Source: Azospirillum baldaniorum (GTDB taxonomy: Bacteria; Pseudomonadota; Alphaproteobacteria; Azospirillales; Azospirillaceae). From it: a DNA stretch of 64,000 nucleotides. Positions 28,260-37,285 of the stretch are shown one piece after another. A program made the translations under genes and the position numbers. Within the stretch, counting starts at the first letter, position 1. The number at the start of each line of letters is the position of its first letter. The notes beneath the pieces were generated by a model. It did no database searches. It was not told where the DNA came from and worked only from the letters and a program-made list of their open reading frames with translations. Location: contig NZ_CP022255.1 in NCBI RefSeq assembly GCF_003119195.2, forward strand, positions 620,001 to 684,000, given 5' to 3'.

Positions 28260-28577
28260 TCAGTGCAGCAGCGGGCTGCGCGCGGCGAGCAGCGCCGTGT
28301 GGGCCAGGATGTTGGCGCAGCCCAGCCACAGCCAAGCCTGACGCCCGCTGCGGAACAGGAAGCAGACGCTGGCCACCCCCAGCCAGATCGGAACGACGAG
28401 CCACATGATGAATTGCAGCTTGTTCACCGCGGCCGGCCCGCCGGGGCCGATCCAGGCGAACAGTCCCGCCACGGCGATGGCCAGCGAGAATCCCAGGACC
28501 ACCCCGGCCACACTCTTGCTCCACCAGTCCGGATGGATCGGGGCGTGTGTGTTGCGGATGGAGGATGCGTCGGTCAT
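28260..28577 (-). CDS. small membrane protein of PepSY operon (DUF3649-like)
   Basis: The 105-residue protein has a polar N-terminus (HAPIHPDWWSKSVAG) and three hydrophobic segments (VVLGFSLAIAVAGLFAWIG; MWLVVPIWLGVASVCFLF; LWLGCANILAHTALLA). Small proteins of this kind (DUF3649) accompany PepSY iron reductases in proteobacterial siderophore operons. It starts 3 bp after the previous gene ends and lies 43 bp before the PepSY gene. The biochemical role is unknown, possibly a subunit of the reductase. Confidence 0.75.
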   Translation of the reverse strand: MTDASSIRNTHAPIHPDWWSKSVAGVVLGFSLAIAVAGLFAWIGPGGPAAVNKLQFIMWLVVPIWLGVASVCFLFRSGRQAWLWLGCANILAHTALLAARSPLLH

Positions 28578-28580
28578 CGC

Positions 28581-28886
28581 TCAGCCCTCCCGGCGTGCGG
28601 GCATGGCTCCGCGGACGGCGGCGGCGAAGGGCAGGATGGTGAGGACCAACATCCCGACGGTAAGGCTGGTGAACAGCGCGGTCACCGGATGCATCACCAC
28701 TGACCACAGCAGCCACCCTTCCAGCAGCGCGAGCGTCCCGATCATCCGGCTATGGCGACCGGCCAGCGGGCGGGTCAGCCATTGCTGGCGCGGTGCCGAA
28801 AGATAAAAGCAGGTAATTCCGACCACGGTCGCGGCCAAAGCCAGCCCGTGAAAGGCGGCTTCTGCCATCGGTGCGGTTCCAATCAT
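28581..28886 (-). CDS. small membrane protein of PepSY operon (DUF3325-like)
   Basis: A protein of about 95-101 residues with three or four membrane segments (ATVVGITCFYLSAP; MIGTLALLEGWLLWSVVM; VGMLVLTILPFAAAV), resembling DUF3325 proteins that co-occur with DUF3649 and PepSY genes. Possible starts are ATG 28886 or ATG 28868; neither has a strong ribosome-binding site. The longest frame, from 28976, would overlap the Fur-like box and is rejected. It is the first gene of the three-gene operon. Confidence 0.7.
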   Translation of the reverse strand: MIGTAPMAEAAFHGLALAATVVGITCFYLSAPRQQWLTRPLAGRHSRMIGTLALLEGWLLWSVVMHPVTALFTSLTVGMLVLTILPFAAAVRGAMPARREG

Positions 28887-28944
28887 GGCGCGCCAATCCG
28901 ATTTGGTGGAGAAAGGCCATGTTTTGCCAATCAGGAATTGAAAT

Positions 28945-28965
28945 TGCAAGTGATTCCTATTTGCA
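28945..28965. promoter_or_regulatory. Fur-like operator upstream of the PepSY operon
   Basis: TGCAAGT-N7-ATTTGCA, 7-7-7 geometry with one mismatch, about 60 bp before the first gene of the reductase operon. Confidence 0.6.
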
Positions 28966-29178
28966 TTAAGAATCATGGCCGCGGCGGGTGACCGACCCTT
29001 GCTCCGTGTTCTTTCAAGAAGCCTCGGAAGCTGGCTTTGCCCATGGCTGCGGAGCGCGGGTGGACGGGCCGCCGCGTGGTGTCGCTCAAGCCGAAGCGTT
29101 TCTCACCCGCCCATCGAACGCACGGCAGAACGGCGACGCCGGCCTCAGGGCGTTTGCAATGGCAGGTTCAGGCTGGTT

Positions 29179-29598
29179 TCAGGTCAGCCATTGCGTCATT
29201 CCGGCGCTGCTGGACACCACCGCGTCGATGCTGTCGCGCAGCTTGGCGAGGCTGATCGGCTTCACCAGATAGCCGTTGACGTTGTGCTCCTTGGCGAAGC
29301 GCACGGTGCTGAGGTCGGCGTCACCGGTCAGGAAGATCACCGGGGTCTTGTCCACGTCCTTCACCTTGATCCCGCGCACGCCCTGCAGGAACTGCTTGCC
29401 GTTCATCGGCGCCATGTGGATGTCGCAGAAGACGATGTCCGGGCGTGTGCGCACCACCTCCATCAGCCCGTCCTTGCCGTTCGAGGATTCCTGGATCGAG
29501 CGGACGCCGATCTCCTTCAGCACCTTGCGGATCAGGCCGCGGGTGAAGTTGTCGTCCTCGACGATCAGGATGCTCAGCTTCGCGTAATCTACCACCAT
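29179..29598 (-). CDS. single-domain response regulator (CheY-like receiver)
   Basis: This 139-residue receiver has the acidic pocket VEDD, the phospho-acceptor Asp59 in IVFCDIHM, a conserved threonine in IFLTGDA and the lysine in YLVKPIS. It has no output domain, so it would act as a phosphate shuttle or bind a protein partner. It follows the hybrid kinase by 30 bp and is the last gene of the SBP-kinase-receiver operon, so it is a likely acceptor for the kinase HPt domain. Confidence 0.92.
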   Translation of the reverse strand: MVVDYAKLSILIVEDDNFTRGLIRKVLKEIGVRSIQESSNGKDGLMEVVRTRPDIVFCDIHMAPMNGKQFLQGVRGIKVKDVDKTPVIFLTGDADLSTVRFAKEHNVNGYLVKPISLAKLRDSIDAVVSSSAGMTQWLT

Positions 29599-29628
29599 AA
29601 TGGGCTGCCCTTGTTCAAGACGTCGATT

Positions 29629-32600
29629 TCAAGACGTCGGTGCGGGACTGTGCGACGCCCGCATCGCGGCGGTCGCGGTGATCAACTCGTCCAGGGTGGC
29701 GTCCAGCATGCTGGCGAGAAGCGCGGCAGTCTCCGCGTCCCCGGCGTCCAGCAGGTCCTGGGTGTCGGCGGCCAGCCGGCCCAGCCGGGCCGCCCCGATC
29801 GACAGGGCCGCCCCCTTCAGCGTGTGGACCGCGTCGCGGGCCGGGCCGGCGGCTCCGGCCTCCAGCGCCGTCACGGCGGCCTGGATCAGCCCCGGCGCCA
29901 TGCCCAGGAAATCGCCGAGGAAGACCATGGCGTCCGGGTCGTCGCGGCCGAAATTCTGGCTCAGCTGGCCGAGGTCGAAAATCTGCGGGTCGATGTCGGC
30001 GTCCGCCCAGCTCGGCGCGGGCGGCGCTTCGGCCACGGCGGCCGGCTCCGGCTTGGCAGGCGTCCGGCGGGCCGGCAGGCGCAGCGAGCGGGCTTGCGGC
30101 AGGAAGCGGTCCAGCGTTTCGGCGAGCAGCCGGGATTCGATGGGCTTCGTCAGATAGCCGTCCATCCCCGCTTCCAGACAGCGTTGCTGTGTGCCCGGCA
30201 GGGCGTCAGCGGTCAGGGCGACGATGGGCAGCCGGGTCACCGCACCGGCGCCCAACGCCTCCGTCAGCTCCCGCTCGCGGGCACGGATGGCGTGGGTCAG
30301 GCCGAAGCCGTCCATCTCCGGCATGTGGAAGTCGGTCAACAGCAGGCCATAGCGGCCGGGCTGCAGCATCTCCAGCGCGCGGGCGCCGTTGTCGGCCATT
30401 TCAATGGCGTAACCGCGCTTGTTCAGCATGCGGCGGATCACTGTCTGGTTGATCGGGTTGTCCTCCGCCACCAGGATCAGCGCCCCGGCCGCGATGGCGG
30501 ATTCGATGGGCGGCGGTTCCCAGCCGGTGGCGTCGTGCTCCCGCGGTTCCGACCGCCGTTCCAAACTGGCCCGGCCTAGCGCCGCCGCGATGGCCAGCCA
30601 GACCCGCCGCCGCCGCAGAGGCAGATTGACGGCGCACAGCAGCCCGATGCGGTCGGCTTCCGACATGGTGGAGGCCAGCGCCCGCGGCACGGCCAGGATG
30701 ACCGCCGGCACGGGACCTCCGGCGAAGGCAGGGGACTGCACGATGGCGCGGCAGCAGGCGATGGCGGTTTCGGACTGAACCCCGCCATTGACCAGCACCA
30801 CCAGCCGCCCCGGACCGGCCTGGGTACCGGTCACCGCCTCGAGGCCGCCGGTCAGGTCGTACCAGCCCAGCGGGGCGATGCCGGCGGTGGCCAGAATGCC
30901 CTCCAGCGCTTGGCGGCCGGCGCCGTCGAAGCCGACAGCCACCACGCGGGCGTCGTCCACCGCCACCGCCGGGGCCGCCGGCGTCCGGGGCTGCGGGCAG
31001 TCGGCGATGGGGGCGGCCACCGCGAAGGGCAGCTCGAACCAGAAGGTGGACCCCTCGCCGAACACCGAATCCACACCGATGCCGCCCCCCATCATGGTGC
31101 ACAGCTTGTGGCAGATCGTCAGGCCGAGCCCGGTGCCGCCGAAGCGGCGCGAGGTGGAGCTGTCGGCCTGCTGGAAGGGCTGGAACAGCTTGGCCCGCTG
31201 CTCCTCGGTCAGGCCGATCCCGCTGTCGGTCACGGCGAAGCGCAGCGTCACCCCGCCGTCCGCGGCACCATCCATGCCGGACCGCGGTTCGGCGCTGACC
31301 GTCACGGCGACGCTGCCCTTCTCGGTGAATTTGACGGCGTTGCCCATCAGGTTGATGAGGATCTGCCGCACGCGCGTCGGGTCGCCCGTCAGCCGGTCGG
31401 GAACGCCCGGTCCGACGTCGACGGACAACTGAAGCCCCTTTTCCTCGATGCGCCCGGCCACCAGCTCCGCCGACTCTTCGACCACCTCCAGGGGGGAGAA
31501 GGGGACGGATTCGATCTCCATCTTCCCAGCCTCGATCTTGGAGAAGTCCAGGATGTCGTTGATGATGATGAGGAGCGCCTGGGCCGACGACCGGATGACG
31601 CCCAGCATGCCGTGCTGTTCCTCGGTCAGGTCGGTCTGGTCCAGCATCTCGGCCATTGCCGTTACACCGTTCATCGGCGTGCGGATCTCGTGGCTCATCA
31701 CCGCCAGGAAGGAGGACTTCGCCCGCGTCGCCTCCTCCGCCTGGTTCTTGGCCTCGTGCAGGGCGGTTTCCCGCTGGGCGATCTCGGTGACGAAATGCTG
31801 CACCGAGCGGGCCATGGCCCCGACCTCGTCCCGGCGTCCGGTGTCCACGATGGCGCCGGTCAGCGGGTTTCCCGCCAGATGAACCATCTGCCGTTGCAGG
31901 CGGTCCAGCGGACGGGTGATCGAGCGGGCGGCGTAGAAGGCTCCGGCGATGGCCAGCAGCAGGCCGGCGGTGGCCCCGAGCACGAGGGCGGACCGCAGGA
32001 AGGCCCCGATGGTTTCGGCGTTGCTGCGGAACGTGTCGTTCAGCGCGCTGGCGCCCGACGCCATCTCCTTCGCGTCCGCGTCCATCTGGGCGATCATCAG
32101 GTCCTGGACGCTCAGCCCCTCGCGCACCTTGTCCAGGCTGTCCCGCCAGCTGGCTACGGCGGACATCATGCCACCGCGCACCAGCGGGGGCAGGGCGATC
32201 CGCGCGATCTGCTCCTCCACCGCCGCGCCGTCCGCGATCAGCGCGATGGTCGCGCCGATGTCCCGGTGGCTCACCGCGTCGGCGGTGGCGTGCGCCAGCT
32301 TCAGCACGGCGATGGTCACGCCCTGCGCCTGCTGTTCGGTCTCGTTGGCCGACACGGCGTGGGCGGTGAGTTCGGTGACCTCGTTCAGCGTGGCGGCGTA
32401 GGCCGTGCCGTAGACGTTCAGGATCTGGTCGATGCGCTTTTCCAGCTCCTGCGCGCTGTCCCGGATGTCGCCGCCGTCCATCAACGCGCTGGACACCTGC
32501 GAGACCGCCGCGACGATGCGTTTTTGCCCCCGGCTCCCGCGCCCTTCCGCGACGGCGGCCCGCTCCAGTGCCTCCTCCAGCGTGTCCGCGCTGTTGCTCA

Positions 32601-33285
32601 GGCGCAGCATCAGCACGCCGGTGTCGTGCGCACCGGAATTGCCGGGTGCGGCGCCACCGCCTTGAGGCTGGCCGTGTTCGCGGGACAACCGGGCCGCCTC
32701 GTGCCGCCACAGACCGGCCAGCGCGGCGTAGATGCTGCGGGCGTTGTCCAGCACGTCGCGGTGCAGGGTCAGGCGGCGGTCGGAGTCCGCCACCGTCTCG
32801 GCATAGCCGAGGTTGGCGAGGTTCTGCCGCTGACGGGCGGCGTCGGTGATGTCGATCAGCCGGGCCGCCTGCTGGGCCATGGCGCCGATCAGGGCGTCGT
32901 TCCGCTCGGTGACCGCCTTCAGCTCCTCCATCTGCGTGGCGTAGCGGTCCAGAATCCGCCGCGTCTCGCTGACGGCGCTTTCCAGCGCATCGTCCTCGGT
33001 GGCGTCGGCCAGGGCGTCCAGATGGCGGCGCGCCTCGCCGGTGTGGGCGTCGAAACGGACGGCCTGCGCCGCCCGCCGGCTGGCCGCGGTGTTCAGATAG
33101 TCGGAGCGCGCCGCCTCCGCCCCCAGCAGTTCGCGGTAGATCGTGCCGGCGGTGACCACCGAACCGTTGGCGCGGTCGGATTGCTGCAGCAGGAACCACG
33201 CGACGATGGCGATGGCCGCCGCCACCAGCACGGGCATGCCGCCGACCGCGGCGATCCGCTGGGCGATGTTGGTGCGGGTCATCAC
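29629..33285 (-). CDS. hybrid sensor histidine kinase with receiver and HPt domains
   Basis: The 1218-residue membrane kinase has a first membrane helix near 15-35, a large helical periplasmic sensor (35-430), a second helix near 433-453, HAMP, HisKA with His532 (SHEIRTPMNG), and an ATPase domain (N box NLMGNAVKF; DSGIGL; GGTGLGL). A degenerate receiver lacking the acceptor aspartate (about 778-905) is followed by a true receiver (Asp985 in LLLTDFHMP) and a C-terminal HPt (His1154 in HTLKGAA). This is a full phosphorelay of the BarA/TorS type. The periplasmic binding-protein gene ends 13 bp upstream, so that protein may deliver the signal. The ligand is unknown. Confidence 0.92.
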   Translation of the reverse strand: MMTRTNIAQRIAAVGGMPVLVAAAIAIVAWFLLQQSDRANGSVVTAGTIYRELLGAEAARSDYLNTAASRRAAQAVRFDAHTGEARRHLDALADATEDDALESAVSETRRILDRYATQMEELKAVTERNDALIGAMAQQAARLIDITDAARQRQNLANLGYAETVADSDRRLTLHRDVLDNARSIYAALAGLWRHEAARLSREHGQPQGGGAAPGNSGAHDTGVLMLRLSNSADTLEEALERAAVAEGRGSRGQKRIVAAVSQVSSALMDGGDIRDSAQELEKRIDQILNVYGTAYAATLNEVTELTAHAVSANETEQQAQGVTIAVLKLAHATADAVSHRDIGATIALIADGAAVEEQIARIALPPLVRGGMMSAVASWRDSLDKVREGLSVQDLMIAQMDADAKEMASGASALNDTFRSNAETIGAFLRSALVLGATAGLLLAIAGAFYAARSITRPLDRLQRQMVHLAGNPLTGAIVDTGRRDEVGAMARSVQHFVTEIAQRETALHEAKNQAEEATRAKSSFLAVMSHEIRTPMNGVTAMAEMLDQTDLTEEQHGMLGVIRSSAQALLIIINDILDFSKIEAGKMEIESVPFSPLEVVEESAELVAGRIEEKGLQLSVDVGPGVPDRLTGDPTRVRQILINLMGNAVKFTEKGSVAVTVSAEPRSGMDGAADGGVTLRFAVTDSGIGLTEEQRAKLFQPFQQADSSTSRRFGGTGLGLTICHKLCTMMGGGIGVDSVFGEGSTFWFELPFAVAAPIADCPQPRTPAAPAVAVDDARVVAVGFDGAGRQALEGILATAGIAPLGWYDLTGGLEAVTGTQAGPGRLVVLVNGGVQSETAIACCRAIVQSPAFAGGPVPAVILAVPRALASTMSEADRIGLLCAVNLPLRRRRVWLAIAAALGRASLERRSEPREHDATGWEPPPIESAIAAGALILVAEDNPINQTVIRRMLNKRGYAIEMADNGARALEMLQPGRYGLLLTDFHMPEMDGFGLTHAIRARERELTEALGAGAVTRLPIVALTADALPGTQQRCLEAGMDGYLTKPIESRLLAETLDRFLPQARSLRLPARRTPAKPEPAAVAEAPPAPSWADADIDPQIFDLGQLSQNFGRDDPDAMVFLGDFLGMAPGLIQAAVTALEAGAAGPARDAVHTLKGAALSIGAARLGRLAADTQDLLDAGDAETAALLASMLDATLDELITATAAMRASHSPAPTS

Positions 33286-33298
33286 CGCGCGCCGCCGC

Positions 33299-34933
33299 TC
33301 ACCGGGCGAGATCGACGCGGTGGAACAGGTGCAGGCCGAAGGGATTCATCCGATAGCCCGTCACCTCCTCGCGCAGCACCATGAACACCATGGAATGGGC
33401 CAGCGGCAGCCACGGCGCCTGATCCTTGAAGATCTCCTGCGCCCGATGGTACAGCGCGGTGCGCTTGGCGACGTCGGTGGTCTGCTTGGCCTCGATGATG
33501 GCGTCGTCGAAGGAGCGGTCGCACCATTTGCCCATGTTGCCGCCGCCCTTGCGGGCTCCCTCGCAGCTCAGCAGCGTGTAGAGGAAATTGTCGGGGTCGC
33601 TGTTGTCGCCGGTCCAGCCGATCATGCCCAGCTGGTGGTCGCCGTTCATCAGCCGCTTCATGTAGACCGACCAGTCGTCGGTCACCAGGGTGGCCTTGAC
33701 GCCGACCTGGGCCAGATCGTTGGCCATCATTTCCGCCGCCCGTTTGCCGGCGGGCATGTAGGGCCGGGCCACCGGCATGTGCCACAGCTCGATCTCGAAG
33801 CCGTTGGCGTAGCCGGCCTCGGCCAGGAGCTGGCTCGCCCGCTTGGGGTCGTAGGGAATGTCGGTGATGGCGTCGTTGTAGCCCCAGCTCGTCGGCGGCA
33901 ACGGATTCTTCGCCGTGCGCCCGGTGTCGCCGTAGAGTGCGTCGACCAGCGTTTCCTTGTCGATGGCCATGCTGAGCGCCCGGCGCACCCGCACGTCGTC
34001 CAGCGGCTTCCGCTCGACGTTGAAGGTGAGGAAGGCGACGTTATAGCCCTCCTGCCGCAACAGGGTCAGCGACGGGCTGTTCCGGATCTTCGGCAGGTCG
34101 GTCAGGTTGGGATAGGGCATGACGTGGCATTCGCCGGCCTGCAGCCGGTTCAGCCGGACCGTGGCGTTGGGGGTGATGGCGAAGACCAGGTTGTCCAGCG
34201 GCGGGCGCCCCGCCCAATGTCCCTCGAACGCCTTGTACTGGAGCAGATTGTCCTTCTGGTAGGAGAGAAGCTGGAAGGCGCCGGTCCCCACCGGCTCCAG
34301 ATCGAACAGCTCCGGCGTCCCGCGCTTGGTCATGGTGTCGGCGTATTCCGCCGAGGTGATGGCGGCGAAGACCATCGACAAGTTGGCCAGGAAGGGCGCC
34401 TGCGGCCGGTTGAGGGTGAAGCGCACCGTCAGGTCGTCCACCGCCTCGATCGACTTCAGGATCGAGCCCATGGAGAGGTCGTTGAAGTAGTTGTAGGCCC
34501 CGTTTCCGACCGAATGGTACGGATGGTCCTTGTGCCATTGCCGGAAGAAGCTGAACAGCACGTCGGCGGAGGTCAGCGTGCGCGTCGGCGTGTAGCCGGG
34601 CGTGTCGTGAAAGCGCACGCCGGACCGCAGCTTGAAGGTGTAGACGGTGCCGTCCGGCGAGATGGTCCAGGATTCCGCCAGCGCGGGCACGATGCTCTTC
34701 GACTCCGCGTCGAAGCGCACCAGCGTGTCGTAGGCGTGCAGGATCGCGTCGAAGCTGGTGTTGGTGCGGGCCAGCGCCGGGGCCAGATTGTCCGGGTTGC
34801 CTTCCGAACAGAAGACCAACGTCGATGCCGCCTGGGCCTTCTGCTGCGCTCCGGCGCCCGCCAGAGCTGTCGCCGCGATCAGGAATGCCCCGCCCAACCG
34901 GGCCAACCCATTTTTCAACAAACCTGCCTTCAC
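33299..34933 (-). CDS. ABC-type peptide/solute-binding protein (SBP_bac_5, DppA-like)
   Basis: The 544-residue periplasmic protein has a signal peptide (KNGLARLGGAFLIAATALAGAGA...QAA) and the family-5 fold: LVFCSEGNPDNLAPALART, ALAESWTISPDGTVYTFKLRSGVRFHD, ADVLFSFFRQW, and RVRRALSMAIDKETLVDALYG. DppA-type proteins bind dipeptides, haem or other solutes. The GTG at 34933 is chosen because AAGGAG lies nine bases before it and the signal peptide begins there. No ABC permease or ATPase is adjacent; a hybrid kinase is. This suggests a receptor rather than a transport role, although it may also serve a transporter encoded elsewhere. Confidence 0.9.
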   Translation of the reverse strand: MKAGLLKNGLARLGGAFLIAATALAGAGAQQKAQAASTLVFCSEGNPDNLAPALARTNTSFDAILHAYDTLVRFDAESKSIVPALAESWTISPDGTVYTFKLRSGVRFHDTPGYTPTRTLTSADVLFSFFRQWHKDHPYHSVGNGAYNYFNDLSMGSILKSIEAVDDLTVRFTLNRPQAPFLANLSMVFAAITSAEYADTMTKRGTPELFDLEPVGTGAFQLLSYQKDNLLQYKAFEGHWAGRPPLDNLVFAITPNATVRLNRLQAGECHVMPYPNLTDLPKIRNSPSLTLLRQEGYNVAFLTFNVERKPLDDVRVRRALSMAIDKETLVDALYGDTGRTAKNPLPPTSWGYNDAITDIPYDPKRASQLLAEAGYANGFEIELWHMPVARPYMPAGKRAAEMMANDLAQVGVKATLVTDDWSVYMKRLMNGDHQLGMIGWTGDNSDPDNFLYTLLSCEGARKGGGNMGKWCDRSFDDAIIEAKQTTDVAKRTALYHRAQEIFKDQAPWLPLAHSMVFMVLREEVTGYRMNPFGLHLFHRVDLAR

Positions 34934-35385
34934 TGCACCGCACTCCTTCAACGGATCACCTGCCCGAGCCCCCAATTGGTTTGCGGAGATTAAAGCCAAC
35001 GAACGCATACTTGCAATTGATGATATCTTTCAAAAGACAATCTTTAAGTTTCTCCGGGGAAACAATGCTTCGCCGTCGAAATTTTCTATAACGATCCGAA
35101 CGCATCGAGAGGGATGGCGAGGAGCGCGCCGTTTCATTGAGCGGCTGGACAGGCGCCGATATGGACTGTCGCCAGAGCGGCGCGGCTCAGCCGCACGGAA
35201 GCGGACCGGTGTGAGGTTAAGTCGACTTAAGCTCGCAAAACGTGCGCAAATCACAAAATTTCGCAACTTCTCATATTGAAAAGCCGAAACCTCTCTGTTG
35301 AGGCAATCTTGGGAAAATCCGTTGACAATGTTGAGGGTGTGACGAAGGATGCGGCCGGACAAGCGGACGGGAGACCCCACGAACC
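34934..35385. promoter_or_regulatory. divergent intergenic region between the SBP operon and parAB
   Basis: 452 bp without a supported gene and locally AT-richer than its surroundings. It contains a 14-bp palindrome (35217-35230) and a promoter-like TTGACA at 35322-35327 with a weak AAGGAT at 35345-35350 ahead of parA. The partition genes are usually autoregulated from such a region, and the centromere may lie here. Confidence 0.55.
35217..35230. repeat. 14-bp palindrome TTAAGTCGACTTAA, candidate parA operator or parS
   Basis: It is perfectly symmetric, 156 bp upstream of parA, in an otherwise GC-rich replicon. Either ParA/ParB binding or another regulator is possible; only one copy was found. 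Confidence 0.45.
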
Positions 35386-36381
35386 ATGGCCGGAGAAAGC
35401 CTCAAGGGGCTGCGCGAGGAGCGCGGGTGGAGCCAGACCGAGCTGGCCGCTTGGCTCAACAAGAGCCTGGGCCGCAAATACGACCGGGCGCAGATTTCGC
35501 GCTGGGAAAGCGGATCGGAGCGGACCCCCAAGGCGGTCGTGGACGCTGTCGAGACCGAGCGCAGGACCGATCGGCCGCGCCACGCCACCGTCGTGATGTG
35601 CGGCTCGGCGAAAGGAGGCGTTTCGAAGACAACCTCGGCCCTGTGCATCGCCTATTGCCTGCTCGCCCAGGGGTCGAAGGTTCTGCTGATCGATTGCGAC
35701 AGCCAGGGCAGCGCCACCGTTCATCTCGGCTACTCGCCGACCCAGATGGACCAGATGGAGGTCGAGCGCCGGACCTTGTACTACGCCCTGGCGGACGACA
35801 GGCCGCTCGCCGACTACATCATCCAAACCCCGGAACCGCGGCTCGACCTCCTTCCCGCCTTCATGAGCCTGGCGGATGCCGACGTCGAACTTGCCCTTGG
35901 CAAGCTGGCCCCTCTTCGGCAGCGCATCGGCGAAGTCCGGAACCAGTACGACTTCATCGTTCTCGACACCGCCCCGAACCTGGGCGCCGTCACCGTCAGC
36001 GCGCTCGAGGCGTCGGACCTTCTGCTGGTGCCGTGCCAGACCGAGGCGTTGGCGCTCGTCGGCCTGCGAAACGTGCTGCACTCCCTGGAGAACCTGCGAC
36101 GGCGCCGCAATCCCGGATTGCGCATGCTGGGTATCCTTCCCACGCTGTTCTCCGCCCGCCTGACCCAGGACCAGGCGACGCTGGAGGATCTGCGCCGGGG
36201 CTACGGCGATCGTTACCGCATCTTCGATCCCATTCCGAGGGCGACCGTGTTCGCCCAGGCGGCGGCGTCGGGCGTGATTCCTCTCGCCGCCGTCAAGAAC
36301 ATCCCCGGCCGCGCCGTCTTCGAGGAAATCGCCGCCGCCGCCCGCGCTGCCGCCAAGGAGATGAAGGCCCATGTCGCGTAA
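35386..36381 (+). CDS. parA: plasmid partition ATPase ParA with N-terminal helix-turn-helix
   Basis: The 331-residue protein has an Xre-like DNA-binding domain (about 1-50; LREERGWSQTELAAWLNK, AQISRWESGSER), then the ParA ATPase. Walker A is KGGVSKTTS (with serine where glycine is usual), followed by LIDCDSQGSATVHL and Walker B FIVLDTAPNLG. It is of the large ParA class that binds its own operator when ADP-loaded and moves plasmid copies with ParB when ATP-loaded. It overlaps parB by 11 bp and lies beside the replication initiator and iterons, forming the replicon core. Confidence 0.93.
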   Translation: MAGESLKGLREERGWSQTELAAWLNKSLGRKYDRAQISRWESGSERTPKAVVDAVETERRTDRPRHATVVMCGSAKGGVSKTTSALCIAYCLLAQGSKVLLIDCDSQGSATVHLGYSPTQMDQMEVERRTLYYALADDRPLADYIIQTPEPRLDLLPAFMSLADADVELALGKLAPLRQRIGEVRNQYDFIVLDTAPNLGAVTVSALEASDLLLVPCQTEALALVGLRNVLHSLENLRRRRNPGLRMLGILPTLFSARLTQDQATLEDLRRGYGDRYRIFDPIPRATVFAQAAASGVIPLAAVKNIPGRAVFEEIAAAARAAAKEMKAHVA

Positions 36382-37219
36382 GCTCGCCCGCCGCACCGAC
36401 CTGACCGCATCGGCCGAGGTGACCGGACCGGCGCCGAAGGCATTCGACCTCTCCGACGACTTCCCCTCGGTGCTCGAACTGGACATCGATCGCATCGACC
36501 GCCACACGCACCAGCCGCGCGCCGTGCAGGACGATGCCTCCCTCACCGAACTGCGGCGGTCCATCCTGCGGCATGGCCTGATGTATCCGATCCTGGTGAC
36601 CCCCGGAGGTGGAGGCGGCTACGCCCTGGTCGGCGGCGGACGGCGTCTGCGGGTTTTCGAGTTGCTGGGCCGAACCACGATCTTCGCGCGGGTGCTCTCG
36701 GGAGACCCCGACGAGCTGGCGCTGGTCGACAATCTGCAGCGCAAATCACTGAACGCGGTCGAGACGGCCCGCTCGCTCGACGGCCTCCGCAACAAGCACG
36801 GCTACACCCAGGAAAAGCTGGCCGAAGTGATCGGCAAGACTCCCGCGGCGATCTCGCGGGCGCTCGGCATCCTCACTCTGCCGCAGGACGTCCTCGACGA
36901 GTACATGACCCTCGCCGACCGCGTCCCGCAAACCACGCTGGAGGAGGTCGCCGCCGCGCCCAGCGAAGACGGGCAGCGCAAGCTGTGGAGGCTCGCCAGA
37001 AGGGGAGCGACGGCGAAGGCGATCACCGAGCAGCGTCAGGAGATGAAGCGCAAGGAGCCGGATGGCCTCTTGCTCAAGAGACGCGCCGCCGGCGCCGCGG
37101 TCCGGGGGCTCGTCCAGATGGTTGCCAAGCTCGAGGAGAACCGTGAGGGCATCGGCGCTGCCGAACGCTCCACGCTCGAAGCGATTCAGACGAAGCTGGC
37201 GGCGCTCCTCGCCGATTGA
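36371..37219 (+). CDS. parB: plasmid partition protein ParB
   Basis: The 282-residue centromere-binding protein has an N-terminal ParB/Srx domain: LDIDRIDRHTHQPR, the nucleotide-site region ALVGGGRRLRVFELLG in place of the usual GERRxRA, and LVDNLQRKSLNAVETA. A helix-turn-helix follows (YTQEKLAEVIGKTPAAISRALGIL), then a C-terminal dimerisation region. It pairs with ParA in plasmid segregation. The start is inside the end of parA. It converges with the replication initiator gene 67 bp away. Confidence 0.92.
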   Translation: MSRKLARRTDLTASAEVTGPAPKAFDLSDDFPSVLELDIDRIDRHTHQPRAVQDDASLTELRRSILRHGLMYPILVTPGGGGGYALVGGGRRLRVFELLGRTTIFARVLSGDPDELALVDNLQRKSLNAVETARSLDGLRNKHGYTQEKLAEVIGKTPAAISRALGILTLPQDVLDEYMTLADRVPQTTLEEVAAAPSEDGQRKLWRLARRGATAKAITEQRQEMKRKEPDGLLLKRRAAGAAVRGLVQMVAKLEENREGIGAAERSTLEAIQTKLAALLAD

Positions 37220-37285
37220 ACGGCCTGCCTCATCGGGCCGGCAGGGGAGGGCGGGGGCTGTTCACATGTGCCCCCTTGCCTACGC

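Noticed and set aside
29179..34933. Assigning the binding protein-kinase operon to haem or siderophore sensing
   Set aside because: No Fur-like box is visible in front of it and the binding-protein family is too broad; kept only as an open possibility.
37224..37245. Hairpin CCTGCC/GGCAGG between parB and the initiator as a terminator
   Set aside because: Only six base pairs with a 10-base loop and no T-run in either direction.
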